A stretch of 64,000 nucleotides of DNA from Streptococcus hyointestinalis (GTDB taxonomy: Bacteria > Bacillota > Bacilli > Lactobacillales > Streptococcaceae), in contig NZ_UHFN01000007.1 in the NCBI RefSeq assembly GCF_900459405.1, positions 868,001-932,000 of the forward strand, given 5' to 3'. The translations under genes and the position numbers were made by a program. Below, piece by piece: positions 35,363-44,064 of the stretch (within the stretch, counting starts at the first letter, position 1; each line of letters begins with the position of its first letter). The notes under the pieces were generated by a model, which saw nothing but the letters and a program-made list of their open reading frames with translations, did not search any database and was not told where the DNA came from.

Positions 35363-36112
35363 ATGACGAAAACGATTGTGTTTATTCATGGCTTTATGAA
35401 TAACAACAAGGTCTGGACAGACTGGAAGAGCTTTTTTGAGGAGCGAGGTTACAAGGTGCATGCACCGTCATGGCCTTATTTGGATGGAGACGTGGCGAAC
35501 TTGCAACAATCTCCAAATCCTGCTTTAGCGCAGCTGACTTTTTCTGATGTGGTCAGCCATTATCAAGACTACATCGCAACACTCACTGAAAAGCCGATTC
35601 TCATCGGGCATTCATTGGGTGGCGTCATTGTACAAAAACTGGAAGAGCTGGATTGTGCTGCAAAGGCGGTTTGTGTCAATTCTGGTCCGCCAAAAGGCTT
35701 AGCGATTTTGGATTGGAACTTTATCGTTTCTAACCTTCAGTTGTTAAACCCGTTGTCAAAAGCGCCTACGGTTTGGATGTCTGACAAGTGGTACCACACC
35801 TATGTGACCAACGACCTCACCTTTGAGGAGACCAAGGCTTTTAGAGCGAGATACACGCTACCAAGCAGTAAGCAAGTGTCAAAGACTATCGAAGCGATTG
35901 ATTTTGCAAAACCGCATGCGCTGCTGCTTTTTATCGCAGGAGGGGCTGACAAGTCACAACCTGCTAAAATTAACCTCAAAAACGCCAAAGCCTACACGGA
36001 CAAAACCAGCCAAGTGGATTACAAGTGCTTTGCTGAGAGAACCCACAACACCCTCAACCAAACAGGATGGCAGGACGTGGCAGACTACATCTGTCAGTGG
36101 GTGGAGAGTTAG
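35363..36112 (+). CDS. Alpha/beta-hydrolase
   Basis: 249 residues. The oxyanion region VFIHGFMNNNKVW, nucleophile elbow LIGHSLGGVIVQ (Ser of GHSLGG) and a late ERTHNTL that supplies the catalytic His give the fold. No signal peptide. Substrate unknown (esterase or lipase-like). ATG 35363 behind AGGGAGAG. Confidence 0.87.
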   Translation: MTKTIVFIHGFMNNNKVWTDWKSFFEERGYKVHAPSWPYLDGDVANLQQSPNPALAQLTFSDVVSHYQDYIATLTEKPILIGHSLGGVIVQKLEELDCAAKAVCVNSGPPKGLAILDWNFIVSNLQLLNPLSKAPTVWMSDKWYHTYVTNDLTFEETKAFRARYTLPSSKQVSKTIEAIDFAKPHALLLFIAGGADKSQPAKINLKNAKAYTDKTSQVDYKCFAERTHNTLNQTGWQDVADYICQWVES

Positions 36113-36155
36113 GAAAAGGGAAATAGGAGTCGATTAGAAAATTAAGAGGAATCTT

Positions 36156-38630
36156 ATGACCAACATTCAACACATGTCCCTAGAGGACATCATGGGAGAG
36201 CGCTTTGGGCGCTACTCCAAGTACATTATTCAAGAGCGGGCGCTGCCTGACATTCGTGATGGGCTAAAGCCTGTTCAGCGCCGCATTCTCTACTCCATGA
36301 ACAAGGACGGAAACACCTTTGACAAGGGTTACCGCAAGTCGGCTAAGTCCGTCGGAAATATCATGGGGAATTTTCACCCGCATGGTGACAGCTCCATCTA
36401 TGACGCCATGGTGCGTATGTCTCAGGATTGGAAAAACCGTGAGATTTTAGTGGAAATGCACGGAAACAACGGTTCCATGGACGGTGATCCGCCTGCGGCT
36501 ATGCGTTATACCGAGGCTCGTTTGTCTGAGATTGCAGGTTATCTCTTGCAGGACATTGATAAGGAGACCGTGCCTTTTGCATGGAACTTTGACGATACGG
36601 AAAAAGAACCAACGGTCTTACCTGCTGCCTTTCCAAATCTTCTAGTCAATGGGGCAACAGGGATTTCCGCTGGATATGCTACGGACATCCCACCGCACAA
36701 TTTGGCAGAAGTCATTGACGCTGTGGTGTATCTGATTGACCATCCAAAGGCGAAGTTAGATAAGCTCATGGAGTTTTTACCGGGACCAGATTTCCCGACA
36801 GGCGCTATTATCCAAGGGCGTGACGAGATTAAGAAAGCCTATGAGACGGGTAAAGGTCGTGTCGTGGTGCGTTCTCGCACAGCCATTGAATCTTTAAAGG
36901 GCGGTAAATCGCAGATTGTCGTAACCGAGATTCCTTACGAGGTCAATAAAGCCACGCTGGTGAAAAAAATTGATGAGATTTGCCTCAACAATAAGGTACC
37001 TGGTATTGCAGAAGTGCGTGATGAGTCCGACCGTACAGGGCTTCGCATTGCGATTGAGCTTAAAAAGGACGCTGACCAAGAAACTATCCTCAACTACCTG
37101 CTCAAATACACCGACCTGCAAATCAACTATAACTTCAACATGGTAGCTATCGACCACTACACGCCTCGTCAGGTGGGCTTGATTGCTATGCTGTCCAGCT
37201 ACATCGCACACCGCAAGGACATCATCATTTCCCGCTCTCGCTTTGACAAGGAAAAGGCAGAGAAGCGCCTGCACATCGTTGAGGGGCTTATCCGTGTCAT
37301 TTCCATCTTGGACGAGGTGATTGCGACTATCCGTGCGTCTGAAAATAAAGCTGACGCTAAGGAAAACCTCAAGGTCAGCTACGATTTTACCGAGGCACAA
37401 GCAGAAGCCATCGTGACGCTGCAACTCTATCGCCTGACCAATACCGATATTGTCACGCTTGAGGAGGAAGAAGCGAGCCTACGTGAGCGCATTACGCTCC
37501 TGCAAGCGATTATCGGTGATGAGCGCACCATGTACAATGTCATGAAAAAAGAACTGCGTGAGGTCAAGAAAAAATTTGCCAGCCCACGTCTGTCTGAACT
37601 GCAAGACAAAGCAGAGGTGATTGAGATTGACAGCGCCAGCCTTATCGTGACGGAGGACACTTATGTTAGCGTGACTCGTGGTGGCTATCTCAAACGTACT
37701 AGCCCACGTTCTTATTCAGCGTCAACACTCGAGGAGCTGGGCAAGCGTGAGGATGATGAGCTGACTTTCCTTGCGCAGGCAAAAACCACTCAGCACCTGC
37801 TGCTCTTTACCAACCTTGGCAATGTCATCTATCGTCCGGTGCATGAGCTGGCTGATATTCGTTGGAAAGAAATCGGTGAGCATTTGTCGCAGACTATTAC
37901 TACTTACGGCGTTGAGGAGGAGATTATCCATGCGGAGCTTGTTGACGACTTTGATACATCAGCTGTTTACATGGCAGTCACTGCTCATGGGCAAATCAAG
38001 CGCTTTGAGCGCTCAGACATCGCACCGTGGCGCACCTACAAGTCAAAAGCACTCAAATACGCTAAGCTAAAAGACGACAAAGACCGTGTGGTGCTATTGA
38101 CTGCTGTTGGTTCCGAGGATGTTATGCTGGTATCGCAAAAAGGTTACGCTCTGCGCTTTAATAGCTCGGAAGTGCCGATTGTCAGCAACAAAGCGGCTGG
38201 CGTCAAAGCCATGAATCTAAAAGACGAAGACGTCATCAACAGTGCCTTTCTTGTGACGACAGATAGTTTTTATCTCTTGACCCAGCGTGGAAGTCTTAAG
38301 CGCATGGCAGTTGATGTCATTGCTCCAACCAGCAGAGCTAAGCGAGGGCTTCTCGTCTTGCGTGAGCTCAAGTCAAAACCGCACCGTGTCTTTAAGGCAG
38401 GTAGTGTGAGAGCTGATGAGGTAGCGCTTGATTTATTTACCGCAGAAAATAGCACAAGTGCTCCACAAGAACTTGAAATCCTCTCCACCACAGGGCAAGT
38501 TTACCGAGTCGTGCTGTCAGATTTGTCGCTCTCAGAGCGCACAAGCAACGGCAGCTTCATCTCAGAGACTATCTCAGATGAGGAAGTGCTATCTGCTCGC
38601 ATTATCAACGATACTTTTGTGACCAAGTAG
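36156..38630 (+). CDS. parC: DNA topoisomerase IV subunit A
   Basis: 824 residues. The quinolone-resistance region reads NFHPHGDSSIYDAMVRMSQ with Ser79 and Asp83, the quinolone-susceptible residues by S. pneumoniae numbering. The catalytic Tyr is in AAMRYTEARLS. The C-terminal half forms the beta-pinwheel (repeats such as TRGGYLKRTS, THRGSLKRM-like QRGSLKRMAV). Partner of ParE. The two genes are usually adjacent in streptococci; here an IS110 and three small genes lie between. Confidence 0.95.
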   Translation: MTNIQHMSLEDIMGERFGRYSKYIIQERALPDIRDGLKPVQRRILYSMNKDGNTFDKGYRKSAKSVGNIMGNFHPHGDSSIYDAMVRMSQDWKNREILVEMHGNNGSMDGDPPAAMRYTEARLSEIAGYLLQDIDKETVPFAWNFDDTEKEPTVLPAAFPNLLVNGATGISAGYATDIPPHNLAEVIDAVVYLIDHPKAKLDKLMEFLPGPDFPTGAIIQGRDEIKKAYETGKGRVVVRSRTAIESLKGGKSQIVVTEIPYEVNKATLVKKIDEICLNNKVPGIAEVRDESDRTGLRIAIELKKDADQETILNYLLKYTDLQINYNFNMVAIDHYTPRQVGLIAMLSSYIAHRKDIIISRSRFDKEKAEKRLHIVEGLIRVISILDEVIATIRASENKADAKENLKVSYDFTEAQAEAIVTLQLYRLTNTDIVTLEEEEASLRERITLLQAIIGDERTMYNVMKKELREVKKKFASPRLSELQDKAEVIEIDSASLIVTEDTYVSVTRGGYLKRTSPRSYSASTLEELGKREDDELTFLAQAKTTQHLLLFTNLGNVIYRPVHELADIRWKEIGEHLSQTITTYGVEEEIIHAELVDDFDTSAVYMAVTAHGQIKRFERSDIAPWRTYKSKALKYAKLKDDKDRVVLLTAVGSEDVMLVSQKGYALRFNSSEVPIVSNKAAGVKAMNLKDEDVINSAFLVTTDSFYLLTQRGSLKRMAVDVIAPTSRAKRGLLVLRELKSKPHRVFKAGSVRADEVALDLFTAENSTSAPQELEILSTTGQVYRVVLSDLSLSERTSNGSFISETISDEEVLSARIINDTFVTK

Positions 38631-38650
38631 TAGGATTCTACTTGGTTTTT
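38623..38650 (+). terminator. Intrinsic terminator of parC
   Basis: CCAAGTAG (containing the stop codon) pairs with CTACTTGG, followed by TTTTT. Confidence 0.88.
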
Positions 38651-38664
38651 CATTTGCCTTTTTG

Positions 38665-40075
38665 GGCTCTTTGTCAACTGTAGTGGGTGATGAAAAGCTA
38701 TGTGCGAGAGAGAACGATTTTCGTTCTCTCTCTTTGTATGTTCAGAGTGATGAGAATCTTGGTTCTAAAGTTCTTGAAGTTACGAAATCCAAACGCTTGT
38801 CGTTTGATGTCTTTAATAAGCTTGTTAGTGGCTTCCAGTTTGGCATTGGAATAAGGTTGCTTCAGAGCGTTGGTAATATAAGTTTCGTGCTTTAGAAAAG
38901 TCCGAAAAACTCTTGAAAAACTTGCGTTGACAGTACCCAAATTGTCGTGAATGAGTCCAAAGAAAGCCTTGACACGCTTCTCTTGAAAATGAAAGAGCAG
39001 TAGCTGGTAAAGTTCATAATAATAGCGGAGTTCAGGCGAAAAAGCTAAGGTTTTGTGGACAATTTCTCTAGGTGTCAGAGTCTGTCGAAAGGTTCTGGAG
39101 TAGAAAGCTTTGTCGGAGAGCTTTCTGCTGTCTTTTTGCAGGATTTTCCAGTGATTTTTCATGGCTCTATAAGGCAGAGCTTTCTTGTCAAATGCCTTCA
39201 TGATGGCAATACGAGTGGTCATCATGGCTCGAGCGAGGTGTTGCACGATATGGAAACGGTCAAGGACAATCTCAGCTTTTGGAAATAGCTTCCTGATGAT
39301 GGGAATGTAGGCTCCCGACATGTCCACGGTCACGATTTTGACTGCTTCTCTGGCTTGCCTGGAATACTTGTAGAAATGCTTCTTGATAGTCGTTTGACGA
39401 TTGTTTTCTAGAAGTGCTACGATTTTCTTGGTTTCAAAATCTTGCGCAATAAAAGCCAGTTTCCCCTTGTTTCTGGCGAATTCATCCCAGCTCAAGACCT
39501 CTGGTAAAGTCTCAAAATTGTCCTTAAAAGTAAAGGTTTCAAGCTGTCTCTGGACGGTAGAAACAGAGACGTGTAGGCGTTTTGCGATGTCCATGTTGGT
39601 CTGTTTCTCGATGAGAAGCTGTGTGATTTTCGCCCAGACAGGCTGTGAGATTTGGCAATTTTTCTTAACCAGACTAGTTTTGGCGACAGAAACCCTACGG
39701 CACGCTTTACACTGAAAGCGTCGCTTCTTAAGCTTTAGGACAGTTGCCATACCTTGGACGTCTAAGATTGGGATGGTGGCAGGTCTTTGAAAATCGTATT
39801 TGATCATCTTTCCTTGACAATGAGGACAGGCTGGAGCGGGATAATCCAGCTCGGCTTTTATCTCGATGTGAGTCTGATGTTTGAGAACAATTGATATTTT
39901 GATGTTTAAGTCTTTGATTCTAATGAGTTTTGTGCTATTCTTAATATGTTCCATAAGTACCTCCTAATGATGGTTTAGTCGCTTTTCATTATAAGTCTTA
40001 TGGGACTTTTTTCATACAGATAAAAAGCCCTATAACCTCTGAGGTGGCGTTACCCACTACAGATATTATAGAGCC
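38665..40075 (-). mobile_element. ISL3-family insertion sequence
   Basis: 1411 bp between 8-bp direct repeats CCTTTTTG (38657-38664 and 40076-40083), the duplication length expected for ISL3. Inverted ends GGCTCTTTGTCAACTGTAGT and GGCTCTATAATATCTGTAGT. The right end abuts the -10 box of the HIRAN-pabBC unit. Confidence 0.92.
38698..39954 (-). CDS. ISL3-family transposase, intact
   Basis: 418 residues. An N-terminal zinc-finger-like part (CPHCQGKM then CKACRR), a helix-turn-helix (DIAKRLHVSVSTVQRQL), and the DDE core: LSWDEFAR (Asp), VTVDMSGAYIPI (Asp) and SNAKLEATNKLIKDIKR (Glu). ATG 39954 behind AGGAGG. Confidence 0.94.
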   Translation of the reverse strand: MEHIKNSTKLIRIKDLNIKISIVLKHQTHIEIKAELDYPAPACPHCQGKMIKYDFQRPATIPILDVQGMATVLKLKKRRFQCKACRRVSVAKTSLVKKNCQISQPVWAKITQLLIEKQTNMDIAKRLHVSVSTVQRQLETFTFKDNFETLPEVLSWDEFARNKGKLAFIAQDFETKKIVALLENNRQTTIKKHFYKYSRQAREAVKIVTVDMSGAYIPIIRKLFPKAEIVLDRFHIVQHLARAMMTTRIAIMKAFDKKALPYRAMKNHWKILQKDSRKLSDKAFYSRTFRQTLTPREIVHKTLAFSPELRYYYELYQLLLFHFQEKRVKAFFGLIHDNLGTVNASFSRVFRTFLKHETYITNALKQPYSNAKLEATNKLIKDIKRQAFGFRNFKNFRTKILITLNIQRERTKIVLSRT

Positions 40076-40083
40076 CCTTTTTG

Positions 40084-40090
40084 CTATAAT
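40084..40090 (+). promoter_or_regulatory. Extended -10 box before the HIRAN gene, joined to an IS end
   Basis: TGCTATAAT (40082-40090) lies 25 bases before the start codon. The ISL3 end begins seven bases upstream, so any original -35 box is displaced. Confidence 0.6.
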
Positions 40091-40115
40091 GTCAGATAGA
40101 AGTAGGAGGATAACC

Positions 40116-40466
40116 ATGACTGATATTGTAAAAGGATTTGAGCCGAGCAGGCATTTTTGTGATTTTCATTTGGCAGGATTTACCTATCATGACGGACTTG
40201 ACGTGATTAGCGAGTTGACCTTGGGAGCACCAGTTTCTCTAAAGGCTGAACCTAACAACATCCACGACCCAGAAGCCGTCGCTGTTTTTTACGGCGACAC
40301 CAAGATTGGCTACGTGCCACAGGGTAAAAACAAGCGTCTCTTTCAGCTCATCTACTTTGGCTATGGCGATATTTTGGAAGCGCAGATACAAATGGCAAAG
40401 CTAGACACCCATCCAGAACGCCAATTTCGCGTGCTGGTACGCCTAAAGGACAGACGTAAGAAGTAG
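40116..40466 (+). CDS. HIRAN-domain protein
   Basis: 116 residues from ATG 40116 behind TAGGAGG. FHLAGFTYHDGLDVISEL, LKAEPNNIHDPEAVAVFYG and KIGYVPQGKNKRL match the HIRAN domain, which binds 3' ends of single-stranded DNA in eukaryotic helicases; stand-alone bacterial versions have no established role. It ends 9 bases before pabB. Confidence 0.85.
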   Translation: MTDIVKGFEPSRHFCDFHLAGFTYHDGLDVISELTLGAPVSLKAEPNNIHDPEAVAVFYGDTKIGYVPQGKNKRLFQLIYFGYGDILEAQIQMAKLDTHPERQFRVLVRLKDRRKK

Positions 40467-40475
40467 GAAGTCAGC

Positions 40476-42194
40476 ATGCATAAACAGACTATTATTGATT
40501 TTAAAGCCTTAGGGAAACGTCTCATTTTTACCCAACCAATAGCAGAGCTTGTGGCGAGAAAACTTGATGATGTGAAGCAAGTGCTTCGTCAGGTGCAGAC
40601 CTACCAAGATCAAGGCTACTATGTCGTAGGTTATGTCAGCTACGAAGCGGCACTAGCTTTTGAAGCCCATTTTGCGGTCAAAAAGAAGCGTTTGTCACAA
40701 GAACATTTGGCTTATTTCACCGTTCATAAAACGGCTAAAGCTGAGCCTTTTCCAAATAGTTACGAGCCAGTCACTATGCCGACCCAGTGGGACAATGCCA
40801 CAACAGAACCATCCTACCAAGCGGCTATCGCTGCCATTCACGAGCAGATTAGACAGGGCAATACCTATCAAGTCAACTACACGACTTGTTTGAGTGCCGA
40901 TTTGGCAGCTGATTCCCTCGCTGTCTACAATCGTCTCGTGATTGAGCAGGGCGCCTCTTACAACGCTTACATTTCCCACGATGACTTTGCTGTGGTGTCT
41001 GTCAGCCCAGAGCTCTTTTTTGAAAAGCGGGGGCAAAAACTTATCACCCGCCCCATGAAAGGAACGACCAAGCGAGGATTGACTGCGGCAAGTGACCTAA
41101 AAAATAAGGAATGGCTCCAAAATGACACCAAAAACCGTGCGGAAAATCTGATGATTGTTGATCTACTGCGTAACGACATGGGGCGCATTTCAGAGATTGA
41201 TAGCGTTCGAGTTACTAAACTGTGCCAAGTAGAGCAGTATTCGACCGTCTGGCAGATGACCTCCACCATCGAAAGTCAGCTCCAAAAAGATAAGGGACTG
41301 CCTGCTATTTTTGAAGCACTTTTTCCCTGCGGGTCTATCACAGGAGCGCCCAAGATTGCGACCATGGCGATTATCGAGAAGCTTGAGATACAGCCACGAG
41401 GTGTTTACTGTGGGACGATCGGTCTTTGCCTGCCAAATGGCGATGCGCTTTTCAACGTTGCCATCAGGACGCTTCAGATAGCAGATAGCAAAGCTTACTA
41501 CGGTGTTGGAGGAGGTATCACATGGGATAGCCAGTGGCAGGACGAGTACATAGAAACCCAGCAAAAAAGTGCTGTGCTCACCCACACAAAGCCTAGCTTT
41601 GAGCTTCTGACAACCGCTAAGATTGAAAATGCTCAAGTGACTTTTGTTGACCAACATCTAGAGCGTTTGAGAGAAGCCAGTCGTTACTTTGCTTACCCTT
41701 TTGATGAGGAGGCTATCTGTACACAGCTATCAACTCTGTGTGAGCAGCTGGATGTACAAAAGACCTATCGCTGTCGTATGCGTCTCGATAAGCTTGGACA
41801 GTTCACGGTTGACTGTGAGGAATTGCTGCCGCTAGCAGCTAGCATGACAGAAGCTGTGCTTGTGCAGCGAGAGAGCTCAGCTGACACACCTTTTTATTAC
41901 TTCAAAACCACTTATCGCAAGCACATTTCAAGTGCATCTTGTGAGCAGATTTTCATCTCACCAGATGGCTTTTTGCAGGAAACGTCAATTGGCAATATCG
42001 TTTTGAAATACGGCGATAGCTATTACACACCGCCTGTCGAAGTAGGTATCGTAGACGGCATTTACCGCAGGTTCCTTCTTGACAAAGGGCAGGTCATTGA
42101 GAAACAATTGACACTTAGTGACCTCAAAAAAGCTGACGCCATCTATACCTGCAACAGCGTCAGAGGTCTTTATGAATTACGCTTGAAAAGCTAG
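40476..42194 (+). CDS. pabB: Fused aminodeoxychorismate synthase component I / aminodeoxychorismate lyase
   Basis: 572 residues. Residues 1-365 are the chorismate-binding PabB part (RQGNTYQVNYT, RPMKGTTKRG, NLMIVDLLRNDMGRI, CGSITGAPKIATM, YYGVGGGITWDS). From about 385 a class IV aminotransferase-like PabC part follows (TFVDQHLERLREASRYF, ETSIGNIVLK, VGIVDGIYRRFLL). It makes 4-amino-4-deoxychorismate and then p-aminobenzoate for folate. The usual glutamine amidotransferase PabA is not in the window. TAGGAAGTCAGC precedes the ATG. Confidence 0.93.
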   Translation: MHKQTIIDFKALGKRLIFTQPIAELVARKLDDVKQVLRQVQTYQDQGYYVVGYVSYEAALAFEAHFAVKKKRLSQEHLAYFTVHKTAKAEPFPNSYEPVTMPTQWDNATTEPSYQAAIAAIHEQIRQGNTYQVNYTTCLSADLAADSLAVYNRLVIEQGASYNAYISHDDFAVVSVSPELFFEKRGQKLITRPMKGTTKRGLTAASDLKNKEWLQNDTKNRAENLMIVDLLRNDMGRISEIDSVRVTKLCQVEQYSTVWQMTSTIESQLQKDKGLPAIFEALFPCGSITGAPKIATMAIIEKLEIQPRGVYCGTIGLCLPNGDALFNVAIRTLQIADSKAYYGVGGGITWDSQWQDEYIETQQKSAVLTHTKPSFELLTTAKIENAQVTFVDQHLERLREASRYFAYPFDEEAICTQLSTLCEQLDVQKTYRCRMRLDKLGQFTVDCEELLPLAASMTEAVLVQRESSADTPFYYFKTTYRKHISSASCEQIFISPDGFLQETSIGNIVLKYGDSYYTPPVEVGIVDGIYRRFLLDKGQVIEKQLTLSDLKKADAIYTCNSVRGLYELRLKS

Positions 42195-42253
42195 CAAACA
42201 TCTCTCTTTAGAGATGTGACTAAAGAAAATTTTCTGAATTTTTAGAAAAACAC

Positions 42254-42281
42254 TTGAAAAACCGTAAAAAAAGCGTACAAT
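42254..42281 (+). promoter_or_regulatory. ilvE promoter
   Basis: TTGAAA (42254-42259), 16 bases and TACAAT (42276-42281); a TATAAT overlaps downstream. Confidence 0.6.
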
Positions 42282-42313
42282 ATAATACAAGTAAATAGGA
42301 AAGAGGACACGCC

Positions 42314-43336
42314 ATGACAGTAGAACTTGACTGGGAAAATCTAGGTTTTTCTTATCGCAAATTACCATTTCGTTATATTTCTTACTATAAGGACGGCAAA
42401 TGGGATGACGGACAATTAACAGAAGACGCCACCCTTCATTTGTCTGAGAGCTCACCAGCCCTTCACTATGGACAACAAGCTTTTGAAGGCTTGAAGGCTT
42501 ATCGTACCAAGGATGGCTCTATTCAACTTTTCCGTCCAGATAAAAATGCAGAGCGCCTGCAAAGAACAGCTGACCGCCTCCTTATGCCACAGGTGCCAAC
42601 CGAAAAATTCATTGATGCTGCTAAGCAGGTCGTTCGAGCAAATGAAGAGTTTGTTCCGCCTTATGGCACAGGGGCGACCCTTTATCTACGTCCATTGTTG
42701 ATTGGTGTGGGTGACATTATCGGCGTTAAGCCTGCCGATGAGTATGTCTTTACCATCTTTGCCATGCCTGTTGGCAATTATTTTAAGGGTGGTTTGGCAC
42801 CGACAAACTTTATCGTCTCTGAACATTATGACCGTGCAGCTCCTTATGGAACTGGTGCCGCTAAGGTTGGTGGTAACTATGCCGCTAGTCTCTTGCCAGG
42901 TAAGTATGCTCACGACCATCAGTTCTCAGACGTCATTTACCTAGACCCTGCGACTCACACTAAGATTGAAGAAGTCGGCTCAGCCAATTTCTTTGGTATC
43001 ACAAGGGATAATCAATTTATCACACCACTAAGCCCATCTATCTTACCGTCTGTAACCAAGTATTCACTGCTTTACTTAGCTAAGGAAAGATTTGGTATGG
43101 AAGCGATTGAGGGTGATGTGAAGATTGATGAGCTGGATAAATTTGCTGAAGCAGGAGCTTGTGGCACAGCAGCAGTCATCTCACCTATTGGTGGTATCCA
43201 GTACCGAGATGATTTCCACGTCTTTTACAGTGAGACAGAGGTCGGACCGGTTACACGCAAACTTTATGATGAATTGACAGGCATTCAATTTGGTGATATT
43301 AAAGCCCCAGAGGGCTGGATTGTCAAAGTGGACTAA
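42314..43336 (+). CDS. ilvE: Branched-chain amino acid aminotransferase
   Basis: 340 residues, fold type IV PLP enzyme. HYGQQAFEGLKAYR, YGTGAAKVGGNYAASLLPG with the PLP Lys, and the C-terminal EAGACGTAAVISPIGGI are conserved. It exchanges amino groups between Leu, Ile, Val and 2-oxoglutarate. Own promoter, followed by a terminator. Confidence 0.95.
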   Translation: MTVELDWENLGFSYRKLPFRYISYYKDGKWDDGQLTEDATLHLSESSPALHYGQQAFEGLKAYRTKDGSIQLFRPDKNAERLQRTADRLLMPQVPTEKFIDAAKQVVRANEEFVPPYGTGATLYLRPLLIGVGDIIGVKPADEYVFTIFAMPVGNYFKGGLAPTNFIVSEHYDRAAPYGTGAAKVGGNYAASLLPGKYAHDHQFSDVIYLDPATHTKIEEVGSANFFGITRDNQFITPLSPSILPSVTKYSLLYLAKERFGMEAIEGDVKIDELDKFAEAGACGTAAVISPIGGIQYRDDFHVFYSETEVGPVTRKLYDELTGIQFGDIKAPEGWIVKVD

Positions 43337-43342
43337 GAAAAT

Positions 43343-43372
43343 GAGCTTGCTCTTGCAAGCTCTCTTCTTTTT
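43343..43372 (+). terminator. Intrinsic terminator of ilvE
   Basis: GAGCTTGC and GCAAGCTC pair around TCTT, followed by a T-rich stretch. Confidence 0.85.
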
Positions 43373-43375
43373 GTG

Positions 43376-43381
43376 TACAAT
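43376..43381 (+). promoter_or_regulatory. -10 box of the DUF2969 gene
   Basis: TACAAT 23 bases before the start codon, right behind the ilvE terminator. No convincing -35 box. Confidence 0.4.
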
Positions 43382-43404
43382 AGAACGAGTGAAAGGAGCA
43401 TATT

Positions 43405-43635
43405 ATGGCGAAAAAAGATAAAAAAATTGAAATCCAACTTGTAGATGCCAAGGTTACTGTCAATGCCACATCCGTTGATGGCAGTCAGTTAGTGATTGGC
43501 AAGCGCATTGTCGGCAATATCGCAGAGCTAGATGGTAAGTTTGCTGTTATTAAAAACGAGCAAGTGGCTAGCTTTTACAAATCACTTGACCAAGCCATCG
43601 AGAGTATCATCGAAGATTACAACCTCAATCACTAA
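43405..43635 (+). CDS. DUF2969 family small protein
   Basis: 76 residues (KKIEIQLVDAKVTVNATSVD; ending SIIEDYNLNH). Basic N-terminus, otherwise acidic, no membrane segment. A conserved streptococcal and lactic-acid-bacterial protein of unknown function, as in other genomes located upstream of rpsA. AAAGGAG precedes the ATG. Confidence 0.85.
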   Translation: MAKKDKKIEIQLVDAKVTVNATSVDGSQLVIGKRIVGNIAELDGKFAVIKNEQVASFYKSLDQAIESIIEDYNLNH

Positions 43636-43701
43636 TAAATACATCGAAACAGGCATTTGTGAAAAAATGAGCCTGAAAAGATGAGAAATGGTGAAAAAGG
43701 C

Positions 43702-43730
43702 TTGCACACTAACAAAAACTATGTTAGAAT
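43702..43730 (+). promoter_or_regulatory. Promoter of the tRNA-Tyr/tRNA-Gln unit
   Basis: TTGCAC (43702-43707), 17 bases, TAGAAT (43725-43730), 13 bases before tRNA-Tyr. Confidence 0.65.
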
Positions 43731-43743
43731 AGTATTTGTTTTT

Positions 43744-43824
43744 GGAAGGGTAGCGAAGAGGCTAAACGCGGCGGACTGTAAATCCGCTCCTTCGGGTTCG
43801 GGGGTTCGAATCCCTCCCCTTCCA
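43744..43824 (+). tRNA. tRNA-Tyr (anticodon GTA)
   Basis: Acceptor stem GGAAGGG/CCCTTCC, long variable arm (class II), anticodon GTA at 43778-43780, T-loop GGGTTCGAATCCC, discriminator A. CCA is not encoded. A TTTAGATACTA/TAGTGTCTAAA hairpin (43828-43855) separates it from tRNA-Gln. Confidence 0.96.
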
Positions 43825-43869
43825 TTTTTTAGATACTAAACGGATAGTGTCTAAATAAAAAATACATCT

Positions 43870-43941
43870 TGGGGTATAGCCAAGCGGTAAGGCAAGGGAC
43901 TTTGACTCCCTCATGCGTTGGTTCGAATCCAGCTACCCCAG
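43870..43941 (+). tRNA. tRNA-Gln (anticodon TTG)
   Basis: Acceptor TGGGGTA/TACCCCA, anticodon TTG at 43902-43904 in CTTTGAC, T-loop GGTTCGAATCC, discriminator G. CCA is not encoded. Confidence 0.96.
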
Positions 43942-44023
43942 TCAAAGGTATCAAACTTAGTTTGACACCGTAAAAGCGATAGTCATTGTCCTTGCGGGTT
44001 ACCTTGAAAAATATATTGTTATC

Positions 44024-44054
44024 AAAAGTTAGTTAGGCTAACTTTTGTCGGAGG
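44024..44054 (+). promoter_or_regulatory. Hairpin ahead of the rpsA ribosome binding site
   Basis: AAAAGTTAG and CTAACTTTT form a 9-bp stem around TTAGG, three bases before GGAGG (44050-44054). The loop and position suggest translational control, for example by S1 itself, as known for some rpsA genes; this is inference. Confidence 0.45.
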
Positions 44055-44064
44055 ATTTTTTAGA

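Noticed and set aside
36372..36420. Possible quinolone-resistance change in parC
   Set aside because: Ser79 and Asp83 are both the susceptible residues.
36894..37424. 176-codon minus-strand frame inside parC, and similar ones inside murA and relS
   Set aside because: Shadow frames of strongly conserved genes, without ribosome binding sites.
42198..42217. ACATCTCT/AGAGATGT hairpin after pabBC as a terminator
   Set aside because: No T tract follows; it may stabilise the mRNA end but cannot be called a terminator.
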